Notes: generated from the sequence alone by a model not told the origin. A stretch of 64,000 bases of DNA from Terebella lapidaria (GCA_949152475.1 OX424559.1:38051119-38115118); one strand, 5' to 3'. Positions 32,338-45,532 are shown, counted from the first letter of the stretch. Translations and numbers: made by a program.

Positions 32338-33952
32338 CGAGAGCCCCTAGGGCACCCACTTGCCGGAACGCATACTCATGATACTTGACAGGTTTCAATG
32401 AGTTTGAAAAAAAATTATTTTGAAAATTTACTCATGTGAATTCATGGATTTAACATATAAGTTTGAGTGCCATGCCGGTTCTGAATATGATTCAAATTTC
32501 ATGAACTTACAACAATTCGAGCAGAAGTTATTACCAGTAATGTATTTTTCTGGGATTTTGATGACCTCGACCTCCCTCCAGTATTGATGTTCTTATGACC
32601 TTTCGAAATTTCAGATATTTGACATTTATGTCGTCATTGTGACGGCACTGAACGTCATAGCGCCACAATTAGGACATCACTATACTCAGGAGACCGAGAC
32701 CTTTCCAACTGTAGCCTATTCAATATGGTACACTGAACTTTGTACTAGACCTTGATATTGACTTGTGGCGAACTTCTCAAGGTCAAGGTCAAAGGTCACA
32801 TTCAAGGTCACTCATGAAAGGCCTTTTGATATGCAACAATAAGGTCTTAGTTTGAACTCTCTGCGATGATTAGTTTTGAAGTTATGACCATTTATGTGAT
32901 TTTGACCTTTCCCTTGACCTCGACCTTTGACCTTGAGTCACGCAAACTGTGCATTGCCTGTGCATAAAGACATATATTTTACCTGTATAATTTCATCAGA
33001 ATCGAACAAGATTTGTGGACACTATGACCATTTGAAATTTCGAAACATTAACGTTTATGACGTCACTGTGACGTCAATAAACGTCACATCTCAAAACTGA
33101 TGAGAAAGTATGTACCAGGGAGTCAAGACCTTTCATTTGATATACTACTTGATAGGTTTCAGTTAATTTTAAAATTTGACCTTGAAGTTTCCCTCATATG
33201 ACCTTATTTTTCTGACCAAGTTCAAGGTCAATCATGAAATCGACATATACGTCCGATTGCTATGCCTCTTCTGAATGATATGGTTTAAATTTCATGAACC
33301 TACGACAATTCAAACGGATGTTATTACCGGAAACGTGTTTTTCTGGGATTTTGATGACCTTGACCTTGACCTTTGACCTTTGTACTTAAATTCGTAGAGG
33401 TCATTGCTGTCCATATGCTAATCAAGTTTCAAGAGATTCTATACAGTATTGACGATGTTATGGCCTTTTGAAATTTCGGATATTTGACGTTTATGACGTC
33501 ATTGTGACGTCAGTGTACGTTGCAGCGCCAAAAATAAGATATCGCTGCAATCAGGTCGTCAAGACCTGTCAAACGATATACTACTCAATATAGTGCGCTG
33601 ACCTTCGTACTTGACCTTGACATTCACCTTATGGCGAACTTCTCAAGGTCAAGGTCAAATGTCAAGGTCAAGGTCACAAAAGATAGAACTCGAACTTATC
33701 TACAATATGAACTTAACTTGAAGTCTCTAGCGCAATTAGAACCGGAGTTATGGCCATTTATGTGTTTTTAACGTTTTGCGTGACCTTGACCTTGACTTTT
33801 GACCTAGAATCACCAAAAACGTGCAGTCGCGAGCCATCATCCTAGAGAATACGCACACCAAGTTTGGGAAGAATCAAACTGGAATTGTGGATGCTAGAGG
33901 GCGTACAAATAAACAAACAAACACATAAACACACAAACCAACCGACCAACAT
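32338..33952 (+). mobile_element. Unit 20: GCCC-CTA-GGGC cap, B body
   Basis: Leader GGAACGCATACTCATGATAC, then B monomers, closely matched by unit 33 (58206-59801). The 3' end GTGGATGCTAGAGGGCG also matches that unit. Here a cassette and an R cap follow, there a GGGCC cap, so the right neighbours differ. Confidence 0.83.
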
Positions 33953-33980
33953 ACTTGCCGGAATTTAAATTCCGGCAAGT
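33953..33980. repeat. Perfect 28-nt palindromic cassette
   Basis: ACTTGCCGGAATTT followed directly by its exact reverse complement, with no spacer. An identical palindrome is at 62197-62224. No A.C mismatch is present, so this is the fully paired form of the CTTGCCG class. Confidence 0.93.
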
Positions 33981-33981
33981 A

Positions 33982-35400
33982 ATGAAATCGCTCGCTGCTG
34001 CTGAGTTGACGGCTGAAAGCCTTCGCTGGTACAGCGAGTACTTGCCGGAATGGAAAAAAATAGAACTTTGACCTTGAGCTGGCGAAATTCTCAAGGTCAA
34101 TGTCAAAAGTCAAGGTCAAGTCACAGGCGATAGAAATCGAGTTCACCTACAATATGCACCTAATTTGAAGTCTCTAGGACGATTACAGCCGGAGTTATGG
34201 CCACTTATGTGTTTTCGACTTTTTGTGTGACCTTGACCTTCGACCTATATTCACTAAAATCTGATAGGAACTACCCAATATCCTACAGAATATGTTCACC
34301 AAATTTGAAAAAAATCGAGTGAGAATTGTGGACGCTAGAGTGCAAACATACATAGAAACAAATGAAATTTTATCGATTTGTTGCCAAACAAACGTCAATT
34401 ACGTCAAAACGGATATATCGATTGAGCTGAAAATTGGTAGAAACCATCACAGGACAGGACTTTGAACATCGGACACTCAAAAGGCCTAAATGTTGGTCTG
34501 AAATCACGTTTGACGTCATTATGACGTCAATTGACGTCCGATTCCAAAAATAACAACATATTTGGAAACTACTCTCAAAGACCTTTCAAACGAGCTACTA
34601 CTTGATTTTTTTGCAAAAGGTCAAGGTCAAGGTCATTTTTTAGGTCAACTTCGACCTCAGGCGCTTGCAAAGGCTATCGGTCATACGCTTTAGGTGTAAA
34701 TATAAAAGTTGTTAGGCTAAGTGAGTGCAATACTATGGATTTACTTTCGTGTCTTTATCTTGCTTACTTCTTGAGATATAGTGACCTACGTGGTTTTCGC
34801 TTGCGGGTCAATATTGACCTCGTCTTTCGACCTTTGACCTTGAAATTTAGTGGAACAAAAGAACTCGTCCTTGGCTATAAATAGGTATATCAATAGATTT
34901 TTACGCACATTATTGACGCTTTTATCAGCATGGACAGCTTCAAACATGCAATTTCACTTATAATGGGACTGTTTTTGTTGCCATAGAAACGTCAATTACG
35001 TCATAACGGATTGCCCGATCGCGCTCAAAATTGATACTGACCATAAGGGACCAGTCCCACATCGTTTCCAAGCATCAGATCGAAAATCGGAGGAGGTGAC
35101 CTCCAAGGTCAAATATTCGACCTCGGGCGAACTTCTCAAGGTCAAGGTCAAAGGTCAAGGTCAAGGTCACAAAAGATAGAACTCGAGTATATCTACAATA
35201 TGAACTTGGTTTGAAGTCTCTGGGACGATTAGAACCGGAGTTATGGTCCCTTATGTGTTTTCGACGTTTTGCTTGACCTTGACCTTGACCTTTGACCTAG
35301 ATTCACCAAAATAGTGCGGTGCCTGCCCAGTAACCTACCGATATTGAGTATGTAATATGAACGGATTCGACCTAGAACTGTGGACGCTAGAGTGAAAACA
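33982..35400 (+). mobile_element. Unit 21: R cap, shortened F leader fused to 5'-short C
   Basis: The R cap matches those at 21064, 23034 and 42776 (stem CTCGCTG/CAGCGAG). The F leader is much shorter than in units 13 and 14, about 310 bp. C begins ATGAAATTTTATCG at 34362, and about 40 bp around 34450 are missing compared with sisters. The nearest copy is unit 25. Confidence 0.82.
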
Positions 35401-35545
35401 AACAAACACACACATCCATCCATCCATCCATCCACGAACAGACCAACATACTTGCCGAAATCGTAGATTCCGGCAAGTAACAAACGAACAGACCAATATA
35501 CTTGCCGAAATCTTTAGATTCCGGCAAGTAACAAACAAACACACA
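35401..35545 (+). repeat. (CATC)n tract and two hairpin cassettes
   Basis: A CATC microsatellite (about 35413-35434) takes the place of CAAA, followed by cassettes at 35450-35478 (centre GTA) and 35500-35529. Both have one A.C mismatch. The following cap has a GACG arm, so the cassette-to-cap pairing here is imperfect. Confidence 0.87.
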
Positions 35546-36544
35546 AAAAATCGGCCATAGGCCAACACTTGACGAAATGACTAAACATTTGTTTACATTT
35601 AAAACATTTACCCATAATTTACACATTGAAAAGATTTACTGAACAACTCCTCGACATTTGAAGAAAGATACTTTTTTCATGAAATTTTTACGTTGGGCAA
35701 ACTTTTCAAGGTCAAGGTCAAAGTGCACATTCAAGGTCAGCGGGCAAAGACCTTTTGATATGCTACAATATGGTCCCAGTTTGAACTTTCTATGACGAAT
35801 AGTTCCGAAGTTATGGCAATTTTTGTGATTTTGACCTTTTCTTTGACCTTGACCTTGACCCTTGACCTTGGGTCACGAAAATTGTGCATTGCCCGTGCAT
35901 GAAGATATAAATTATACTTGAACAATTCCATCAGAATCGAACAAGAATTCCGGACACTGTGGCTTTTCGAAATTTCGAAAAATGTACGTACATGAGGTCA
36001 CTGTGACGTCAATAAACGTCCCATTTGAAAACTGATGGGAAACTATTTATCATGGGTTCAAGGCCTTCCATTTGATATATTACTTGATAGCTTTTAGTTA
36101 GTTTGAAAATTGGACCTTGAAGTTTTGCTCATGTGACCTCATTTTTCCGATCAAGTTCAAGGTTAATCATGGAATTGACATATAAGTCTGATTGCTATAC
36201 CTCTTCTGAATGATATGGTTCAAATTTTATGAGACTACAACGATTCAAACAGATGTTATAACCGAAAAGGTGTTTTTCTGGGATTTCAATGACCTTGACC
36301 TTTGACCTTTGTATTTCTATTTGTAGAAGTCAATGCTACTAACACACATATCAAGTTTCAAGAGATTCAATAAAGTATTGACGCTGTTAAGGCCTTTTGA
36401 AATTTCGGAATTTTAACATATATGACGTCATTGTCACGTCAGTATACGTCGAAACGCCGAAAATAAGATACCATTGGAATCAGGGGTTCAAGACCTTTCC
36501 AACGATACACTACTCGATATGGTGCACTAACTTTCATATTTGAC
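35546..36544 (+). mobile_element. Unit 22 (first part): AAAAATC-GGCC-ATA-GGCC cap, B body
   Basis: The cap is TCGGCCATAGGCC with arm ACTTGACGAAATG, followed by CTAAACATTTGTTTACATTT. Copies of this start are at 37650 and 51215. B monomers run with CTTGACC clusters near 35848 and 36290 until S165 sequence takes over near 36545, at a point that is within B in the two sister copies. Confidence 0.8.
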
Positions 36545-37455
36545 CTTCATTCGGATCCGGATCAAATTTTGATACTTTGTGAACAATAATGAACCACCGT
36601 TTTCTGCAATAAAATCAACGTGATATATGCTTAATAGACTGGAATATAATAAAAAGTATCTGTTTAATGGAGTTTTCAATGTCAAATTCAAATGGCTGTG
36701 AAATCCGTAATCCGGATCGGATCCGGATCAAACTTCATAAATTGATAGAAGTTGTCACTCTACATGGTTGTATAAAATGTCATATCAATATCTGAAAAAC
36801 TGAGCAAGTGACGATTTTTTTTAATTTAGCCCTATGTACAGGAATATTTCAATATTTCAAATTTTTTTAGTGACGTCATCAATGAACCGATTTCTTTTAA
36901 AAACATGCCATACAGTTCGAGTCACATATCTAGCCATCAAACCAGTTTCAGGATGATTGCCCGAAAACTGAATGTGTTAAATGCAGTTTTTTTCAATGTT
37001 AAATTCAAATGGCTGTAGAATCCGTGATCCGGATCGGATCCGGATCAAACTTTGATACTTTTTGACCAATAACGTCCAACCACTTTCTGCAAGAAACCAA
37101 CATGATATATGCTTAACAGACCGGAATATAATAAAAAATATTTGTTAAATGGAGTTTTCAATGTTAAATTCAATTGGCTGTGGAATCCGTGAGCCGGATC
37201 GGATCCGGATCAAACTTTGATACTTTGTGACCAATAACGTCCAACCACTTTCTGCAAGAAATCAACGTGATATATGCTTAACAAACCGGAATATAATAAA
37301 AAATATTTATTAAATGGAGTTTTCAATGTTAAATTAAAATGGCTGTCAAATCCGTAATCCGGATCGGATCCGGATCAAACTTCATTAATCGATAGAAGTT
37401 GCCACTCTACATGTGTGTATGAATTTTCAAATCAATATCTAAAAAACTGGACAAG
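36545..37455 (+). repeat. S165 tandem repeat with GGATCC palindromes
   Basis: GGATCC anchors at 36553, 36719, 37036, 37201 and 37366, with steps of 166, 317, 165 and 165 bp. The conserved part is the near-palindrome ATCCGGATCGGATCCGGATC. The 317-bp step holds an inserted A-type terminal region (about 36790-36970, with GTGACGTCATCAATGAACC). The period is half that of family A. Confidence 0.88.
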
Positions 37456-37649
37456 TTACGAATTTTTGAAAATTCGCCAATGATGAGAGATAGGGATTTT
37501 TCGATTTTCAATGATTTTTAGTGACGTCATCAATTGACCGATTTCTTCCAAGAATGAACTCATCCATCCATATTTGATTGCACATCTTCTGACGAATTTT
37601 CGGGACTTTATGATCAAAATTGTGACCTGTAGAGCGCTAACAAACATAC
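37456..37649 (+). repeat. A-type terminal region and 3' end of unit 22
   Basis: AAAATTCGCCAATGATGAGAG, GTGACGTCATCAATTGACC and the altered 3' end GTGACCTGTAGAGCGCTAA, with a short CAAACATAC tail. It joins straight to the cap of unit 23. Confidence 0.75.
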
Positions 37650-39780
37650 AAAAAATCGGCCATAGGCCAACACTTGACGAAATGACTAAACATTTGTTTA
37701 CATTTAAAACATTTACCCATAATTTACACATTGAAAAGATTTACTGAACAACTCCTCAACATTTGAAGAAAGATACTTTTTCCATGAAATTTTTACTTGG
37801 GCAAACTTTTCCAGGTCAAGGTCAAAGTGCACATTCAAGGTCAGCGGACAAAGACCTTTCGATATGCTAGAATATGGTCCCAGTTTGAACTTTCTCTGAC
37901 GAATAGTTCCGAAGTTATGGCAATTTTTGTGATTTTGACCTTTTCTTTGACCTTGACCTTGACCCTTGACCTTGGGTCACGAAAATTGCGCATTGCCCGT
38001 GCATGAAGATATAAATTATACTTGAACAATTCCATCAGAATCGAACAAGAATTCCGGACACTGTGGCTTTTCGAAATTTCGAAAAATTTGCGTACATGAG
38101 GTCACTGTGACGTCAATAAACGTCACATTTGAAAACTGATGGGAAACTATTTATCATGGGTTCAAGGCCTTCCATTTGATATATTACTTGATAGCTTTTA
38201 GTTAGTTTGAAAATTTGACCTTGAAGTTTTGCTCATGTGACCTCATTTTTCCGATCAAGTTCAAGGTTAATCATGGAATTGACATATAAGTCTGATTGCT
38301 ATACCTCTTCTGAATGATATGGTTCAAATTTTATGAGACTACAACGATTCAAACAGATGTTATAACCGAAAAGGTGTTTTTTCTGGGATTTCGATGACCT
38401 TGACCTCGACCTTTGACCTTTGTATTTCAATTCGTAAAGATCAGGGCTATTAATATGCATGTCAAGTTTCAAGGTATTCCATACAGTATTGACGCTGTTA
38501 TGGCCTTTTGAAATTTCGGTAATTTGACGTTTATGATGTCATTGTGATGTCAGTGTACGTCGCAGCGCCGAAAATAGGGTATCACTGCAAACAGGGGCTC
38601 AAAACCTTTCCAACGATATACTACTCGTAATGGTGCGCTGACTTTCGTACTTGACCTTGACATTCACCTCATGGCGAACTTCTCAAGGTCAAGGTCAAAT
38701 GCCAAGGTCAAGGACACAGAAGATAGGACTCGAGTTTATCTACAATATGAACTTGGTTTGAAGTCTCTATAACAAATAGAACCGGAGTTATGGCCACTTA
38801 TGTGTTTTCAACATTTTGCGTGACCTTGACCTTGATCTTTGACCTTGAGTCACGAAAATTGTGCATTGCCTGTGCATGAAGACATATATTAAACCTGTAT
38901 AATTTCATTAGAATCAAACAAGATTTGTGGACACTATGACCGTTTGAAATTTCGAAAAATTAACGTTTATGACGTCACTGTGACGTCAATAAACGTCACA
39001 TCTCAAAACTGATGAGAAAGTATGTACCAGGGAATCAAGACTTTTCATTTGATATACTACTTGATAGGTTTCAGTTAGTTTGAAAATTTGACCTTGAAGT
39101 TTTCCTCATATGACCTTATTTTCCTGACAAATTTCGAAGTCAATCATAAAATTGACATATACACTCGATTACTATACCTCTTCTGAAGGATATGGTTCAA
39201 AATTCATGAACCTACGACAAATCAAACGGATGTTATTACCGGAAACGTGTTTTTTCTGGGATTTCGATGACCTTGACCTTATCTTTTGACCTTTGTACTT
39301 TAATTCGTAGAGGTCATTGCTGTCAATATGCATATCAAGTTTGAAGAGATTCCATAAAGTATTGACGATGTTATGGCCTTTTGAAATTTCGGAAATTTGA
39401 CGTTTATGACGTCATTGTGACGTCAGTGTACGTCGCAGCGCCGAAAATAGGGTATCACTGCAATCAGGGGGTCAAGACCTTTCAAACGATATACTACTCG
39501 ATATGGTGCGCTGACCTTCGTACTTGACCTTGTCATTCACCTCATGGCGAATGCCAAGGTCAAGGTCACAGAAGATAGAACTCGAGTTTATCTACAATAT
39601 GAACTTGGTTTGAAGTCTTTAGGACAATTAGAACCGGAGTTATGGCCATTTATGTGTTTTTATCGTTTTGCGTGACCTTGACCTCAATATTTGACCTTGA
39701 CCTCCCAAAAATGAACTCATCCATCTATATTGGATTGTACATCTTCTGACCTAATTCCATGATTCTACATTCAAAATTGT
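37650..39780 (+). mobile_element. Unit 23: AAAAATC-GGCC-ATA-GGCC cap, long B body
   Basis: Start identical in type to units 22 and 29 (offset 2,105 bp from unit 22). Several B monomers follow, with CTTGACC clusters near 37950, 38397, 38821, 39268 and 39673 and CRE sites near 38105, 38970 and 39408. This is one of the longest uninterrupted B chains. Unit 29 (51215-53441) repeats the same order. Confidence 0.83.
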
Positions 39781-39957
39781 GACCTGTGGAGCGCTAACAA
39801 GCAAACAAACAAACAAACAGACAAACAGACAAACGCAACTGACCAACATACTTGACGAAATTTAATTTCGTCAAGTAACAAACACACAGACAAGTAACAA
39901 ACACACAGACAAACGCGACTGACCAACATACTTGACGAAATTTACATTTCGTCAAGT
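39781..39957 (+). repeat. 3' end with two CTTGACG-class hairpin cassettes
   Basis: After GTGACCTGTGGAGCGCTAA and AAAC/ACAG tracts, cassettes lie at 39850-39876 (arms ACTTGACGAAATT/AATTTCGTCAAGT) and 39930-39957 (ACTTGACGAAAT/ATTTCGTCAAGT). Both are perfectly paired. A short CAGACAAGTAACAAACA duplication lies between them. Confidence 0.88.
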
Positions 39958-41136
39958 AAAAATATTAGAAAAATTATTCTTGATTACAAGCAGAGTTATT
40001 GTGGCTTTTCGATTTTGACCTTTACTATGACCTTAACTCTAATTCTCGACCTTGAGTCCTACAACTTCACAATCTTGCTCTGCATGATAAGGCACAGCTC
40101 CTGAGTAAAAATCAGCAACATATATTGGATCCTGGTGCCATAGTATGGTTTTGAATATTGCGTGACAAGAAACAACCTAAATCCATGACCCTCAAATTTT
40201 CGACCTGGACCGGAAATCGGGAGTTTTGGTTGTACGACCATCCAACATAAATCATATGACACGGAATTGACCATAGAAAAATACAAAAATATGTAGAAAA
40301 AATAATATTGATTAGGAAAGGAGTAATTGTGATTTTTTTTATGTTGACCTTTACTATGACTTTAACTCTGATACTTTTTACACATGTGTTTAATGTGATA
40401 AGGCACACCTACTGATTAAAAATCAGCAACTTTTATTGGATTCTGACTTCACAATAACGGTTTGAATATTGCACAAAATACACATGATCTCAAACCCCCC
40501 AAATGTTCAGCCTGGGCGATAATAGGGAGTTTTGGTCATACAACCATCGGACATACGTCAGCTGATGTCGAATTGACCAAATAAAAATACAAAAATGTTT
40601 AGAAAAATTAATTTTGATCAGAAGCGAAGTTATTGCGATTTTTCGATTTTGACCTTTACTATGACCTTAACTATAATTCTTGACCTTGAGTCCTATAACT
40701 TCACAATCGTGTTTTGTGTGATAAGGCAAAACTTCTGAGTAAAAATCAGCAACATATATCGGGAACTTGCTCTATTATATGGTTTTGAATATTGCGAGGC
40801 AGGAAAAAACCTAAATTCGTGACCCCCAAATTTTCGACCTTGACCGGAAATCGGGAGTTTTGGTCGTACGACCATCGGACATGCACCACATGATGAGGAA
40901 TTGACCATAGAAAAATATAAAAATACCCGCAAAAAATAAACTTAATTAGAAGCGAAGTTATTGCGATTTTTCTATTTCGACCTTTTCTATGACCTTGACC
41001 TCAATTTTTGACCTTGACCTCCCAAAAGTTAATCACTTGGTCGAGTACTGACTGCACATCTTCTGTCAAATTTTCGGGACTTTACGATCAAAATTGTGAC
41101 CTGTAGGGCGCTAACAAACAAACACACAAACACACA
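39958..41136 (+). repeat. Family E tandem repeat, about 3.3 copies, and 3' end
   Basis: The anchor TTTACTATG occurs at 40021, 40350 and 40655, with a decayed one near 40984: steps of 329, 305 and about 329 bp. Each copy has an AAAAATCAGCAAC segment and TTTTGGTCGTACGACCATC, the latter containing a GGTCGTACGACC palindrome. It ends in the altered 3' end GTGACCTGTAGGGCGCTAA. Fragments lie at 408-660 and 50886-51070. No cap precedes the array. Confidence 0.83.
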
Positions 41137-42588
41137 AATGAACCGACATAGTCGACTAACTTGCCGGAATAGCTGGCAATGACCTTGAACTTTTACCAAA
41201 GACTTTGAATTTTTTGCAAAGTTGATGCATCTGGTTATTTTAAATATGAGTAATGGCATTTTTCTAGATTTTGTATAGTTGATGGAAAACATTGAAAAAA
41301 GTATTATATTTCTTTCCTAGCATAAGCAGTTTGTGGTCATGAAAGACTGATAGGATTCGGATCTTTTGTGACGTCATCAACAGAGCTATTTTTCTCAAAA
41401 TCATTCTGTCAAGAGCCATTATCCTACAGAATATCTACATCAAATTTGAAAAGAATCAAGCAACAAATGTGGACGCTATGAGTATGAAAAGACAAACAAA
41501 TGAAATTTTCTCCAATTTTCCGTCATAAAAAGGTCAATTAGGCCATTACCACTGCAATTATTGAACTGATATTTGTCAAATAGCGTCAGTAGGTATCCCC
41601 AATACTTACCAGAGCACCGGATCAACAATAATCATAAATGGTTTATGCATCTCATGTAAACAATCAATTGAAGTATGATAAAATCACGTTTCACGTCATT
41701 ATGACGTCATATGACGTCAGATTCCAAAAATAAGAACATATTTCGAAACTACTCCCGAAGACCTTTCAAACGAGTTACTACTCGATATTTTCGCGAAAAG
41801 TCAAGGTCAAGGTCATTTTTTGGGTCAACTTCGACCTCAGGCGCTTGCAAAGGCTATCGGCCATACGCCTTAGGTGTATACAAAAGTTGATAGGCTAAGT
41901 GAGTGCAATACTGTGGATTTACTTTCGTGTCTCTATCTTGCTTACTTCCTGAGATATAGTGACCTACATGGTTTTCACTTGCGGGTCAATATTGACCTTG
42001 ACTTCCGACGTTTGACCTTGAAATTTCGCGGAACAAAAGAACTCGTCCTTGGCTATAAACAGGTGTATCATTAGATTTTTACGCACATTATTGACGCTTT
42101 TATCAGCATGGACAGCTTGAAACATGCAATTTCGCTTATAATGGGACCGATTTCGTTGCCATAGAAACGTCAATTACGTCATAACGGATTGACCGATCGC
42201 GCTAAAAATTGACATTGACCATAAGGGACCGGTCCGACATCGTTTCCAAGCATCAGATCGAAAATCGAAGGAGGTGACCTCCAAGGTCAAATATTCGACC
42301 TCAGGCGAACTTCTCAAGGTCAAGGTCAAATGTCAAGGTCAAGGTCACAAAGGATAGAACTCGAGTATATCTACAATATGAACTTGATTTGAAGTCTCTA
42401 GGACCATTAAAACCGAAGTTATGGCCACTTATGTGTTTTCGACGTTTTGCTTGACCTTGACCTTGACCTTTGACCTAGACTCACCAAAAGTGTGCGGTGC
42501 CTGCCTATTATCCTACAGATTACATACCCCAAGTAACGTAACAATCACTGTACAATTGCGACCTGTAGAGCACTAACAGATAAACAAA
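41137..42588 (+). mobile_element. Unit 24: duplicate of H+C unit 18
   Basis: Matches 29042-30503 nearly base for base. The match begins at the cap (AATGAACCGACATAGTCG); to its left the two loci are unrelated (E tail here, a GTTGTCG cassette there). It ends in CAAT/CAAA tracts of different length. The unit was therefore copied from cap to tail. Confidence 0.88.
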
Positions 42589-42775
42589 CAATCAATCAAT
42601 CAATCAAACCAACCGACCAACATACTTGCCGAAATCTTTAGATTCCGGCAAGTAACAAACAAACAGACAAACAGACAAACGCAACTGACCAACATACTTG
42701 ACGAAATTTACATTTCGTCAAGTAATAAACGAACAGACCAATATACTTGCCGAAATCTTTAGATTCCGGCAAGTA
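42589..42775 (+). repeat. Short (CAAT)n and three cassettes of two classes
   Basis: About four CAAT units, then cassettes at 42624-42653 (CTTGCCG class), 42696-42723 (CTTGACG class, perfect) and 42745-42774 (CTTGCCG class). Unit 18 has four CTTGCCG/CTTGCCA cassettes in the same place, so cassette content changed after the duplication. Confidence 0.88.
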
Positions 42776-44243
42776 ATGAAATCGCTCGCTGCTGCTGACT
42801 TGACGGCTGAAAGCTTTCGCTGGTACAGCGAGTACTTGCCGGAATGGAAAAAATAGAACTTTGACCTTGAGCTGGCGAAATTCTCAAGGTCAATGTCAAA
42901 AGTCAAGGTCAAGTCACAGGCGATAGAACTCGAGTTCACCTACAATATGCACCTAATTTGAAGTCTCTAGGACGATTACAGCCGGAGTTATGGCCACTTA
43001 TGTGCTTTCGACATTTGTGTGACCTTGACCTTCGACCTATATTCACTAAAATCTGATAGGATCTACCAAATATCCTACAGAATATGTTCACCAAATTTGA
43101 ACAAAATCGAGTGAGAATTGTGGACGCTAGAGTGCAAACATACATAGAAACAAATGAAATTTTACCGATTTGTTGCCAAACAAACGTCAATTACGTCAAA
43201 ACGGATATATCGATTGAGCTGAAAATTGGTAGAAACCATCACAGGACGACTCCACATCGTTTGCATCTGTTAGATCTGCAGTGAATGGTATAACTTTGAA
43301 CATCTGACACTCAAAAGGCCTAAATGTTGGTCTGAAATCACGTTTGACGTCATTATGACGTCAATTGACGTCCGATTCCAAAAATAACAACATATTTGGA
43401 AAGTACTCTCGAAGACCTTTCAAACGAGCTACTATTCGATATTTTTGCAAGAGGTCAAGGTCAAGGTCATTTTTGAGGTCAACTTCGACCTCAGGCGCTT
43501 GCAAAGGCTATCGCTCATACGCCTTAGGTGTAATGCGAAAGTTGTTAGGCTAAGTGACTGCAATACTGTGGATTTACTTTCGTGTCTCTATCTTGCTTAG
43601 TTCCTGAGATATAGTGACCTACATGATTTTCTCTTGCGGGTCAATATTGACCTTGACTTTCGACCTACGACCTTGAAATTTCGTGGATCAAAAGAAGTCA
43701 TCCTTGCTTATTAACAGGTTTATCATTGGATTTTTACGCACATTATTGACGCTTTTATCAGCATGGACAGCTTGAAAAATGCAATTTGGCTTATAATGGG
43801 ACCGATTTCGTTGCCATAGAAACGTCAATTACGTCATAACGAATTGGCCGATTGAGCTAAAAATTGACATTAAGCATAAGGGACCGGTCCCACATCGTTT
43901 CCAAGCATCAGATCGAAAATCGGAGGAGGTGACCTCCAAGGTCAAATATTCGACCTGAGGCGAACTTCTCGAGTTCAAGGTCAAATGTCAAGGTCAAGGT
44001 CACGAAAGATAGAACTCGAGTTTATCTACAATATAAACTTAATTTGAAGTCTCTAGGACCATTGGAACCGAAGTTATAGCCACTTATGTGTTTTCGACAT
44101 TTTGCTTGACCTTGACCTTGACCTTTGACCTAGAAACACCAAAATAGGACGTTTTCTGCCCAGTATCCTACAGATTGTGCACACGAATTTTGAAAGGTTT
44201 CAATCAAGAACTGTGGACGCTAGAGTGCGAAGAGACACACAAA
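42776..44243 (+). mobile_element. Unit 25: R cap, shortened F leader fused to 5'-short C
   Basis: The R cap is followed by the same shortened F as unit 21. C begins ATGAAATTTTACCG at 43154. The C frame that is open in unit 2 is disrupted here near 43550. It ends with GTGGACGCTAGAGTGCGAA and only a short ACAC/AAAC tail. Confidence 0.83.
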
Positions 44244-45532
44244 CGAGAGGCCATAGGCCACACACTTGCCGGAATAATTACGCAATTATGACGTCATTTG
44301 TTGTCAACAAAAACTGGAAAGTAACTGTGAATGGAGTTTTTAAATATGCATGAAAAAATCATTTTTAAACATTTTATATTATAACCGGACAAGATCATAA
44401 TGTCTTCAAATGATGAGTTACCTTTGAAATTTTACCGATTTGTTGCCACAAAAACGTCAATTACGTCAAAACGTATGCATCGATTGTGCTAAAAATTGAT
44501 AGAGATTATCACAGGACGACTCCACATCGTTTGCATATGCTAGATCTGCAGTCAATGTTATAACTTTGCACATCTGACACTCCAAAGGCCTAAATATCAG
44601 TCTGAAATCACGTTTGACGTCATTATGACGTCAATTGACGTCCGATTCCAAAAATGCCAACAGATGTGGAAAGTACTCTCGAAGACCTTTCAAACGAGCT
44701 ACTACTCGATTTTTTTGCAAAAGGTCAAGGTCAAGGTCATTTTTGAGGTCAACTTCGACCTCAGGCGCTTGCAAAGGCTATCGGTAATACGCCTTAGGTG
44801 TAAATACAAAAGTTGTGAGGCTAAGGGAGTGTAATACTGTGGATTGACTTTCGTGTCTCTATCTTGTTTAGATCCTAAGATATAGTGACCTACATGGTTT
44901 TCACTTGCGGGTCAATATTGACCTTGACTTTCGACCTTTGACCTTGAAATTTCGTGAAACAGAAGAACTCATCCTCCGCTATGAACAGGTGTAACATTCG
45001 ATTTTTACACACATTATTGACGCTTTTATCAGCATGGACAGCTTGAAACATGCAATTTCGCTTATAATGGGACCAATTTTGTTGCCATAGAAACGTCAAT
45101 TACGTCATAACGAATTGGCCGATCGGGCTAAAAATTGACATTGACCATAAGGGACCGGTCCCACATCGTTTCCAAGCATCAGATCGAAAATCGGAGGAGG
45201 TGACCTCCAAGGTGAAATGTTCGACCTCAGGCGAACTTCTCAAGGTCAAGGTCAAGGGTCAAGGTCAAGGTCACAGAAGATAGAACTCGAGTTTATCTAC
45301 AATATGAACTTAATTTGAAGTCTCTAGGACCATTAGAACCGAAGTTATGGCCACTTATGTGTTTTCAACGTTTTGCTTGACCTTGACCTTGACCTTTGAC
45401 CTAGACACACCAAAATAGGACGTTTTCTGGCCGGTATGCTACAGATTCTGCAGACGAATTTTGGAAGCTTTTAAGCAAGAACTGTGGACGCTAGAGTGCG
45501 AACAAACACACAAACAAACAAACGAGGGGCCA
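44244..45532 (+). mobile_element. Unit 26: GGCC-ATA-GGCC cap, C body
   Basis: Full-length C (1,289 bp) with start ATTACGCAATTATGACGTCA, CRE block near 44615, AGGTCA clusters near 44725 and 45243, CTTGACC cluster near 45378 and intact 3' end. It is more diverged in its first 150 bp than units 2, 3, 11 and 12. Confidence 0.84.
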
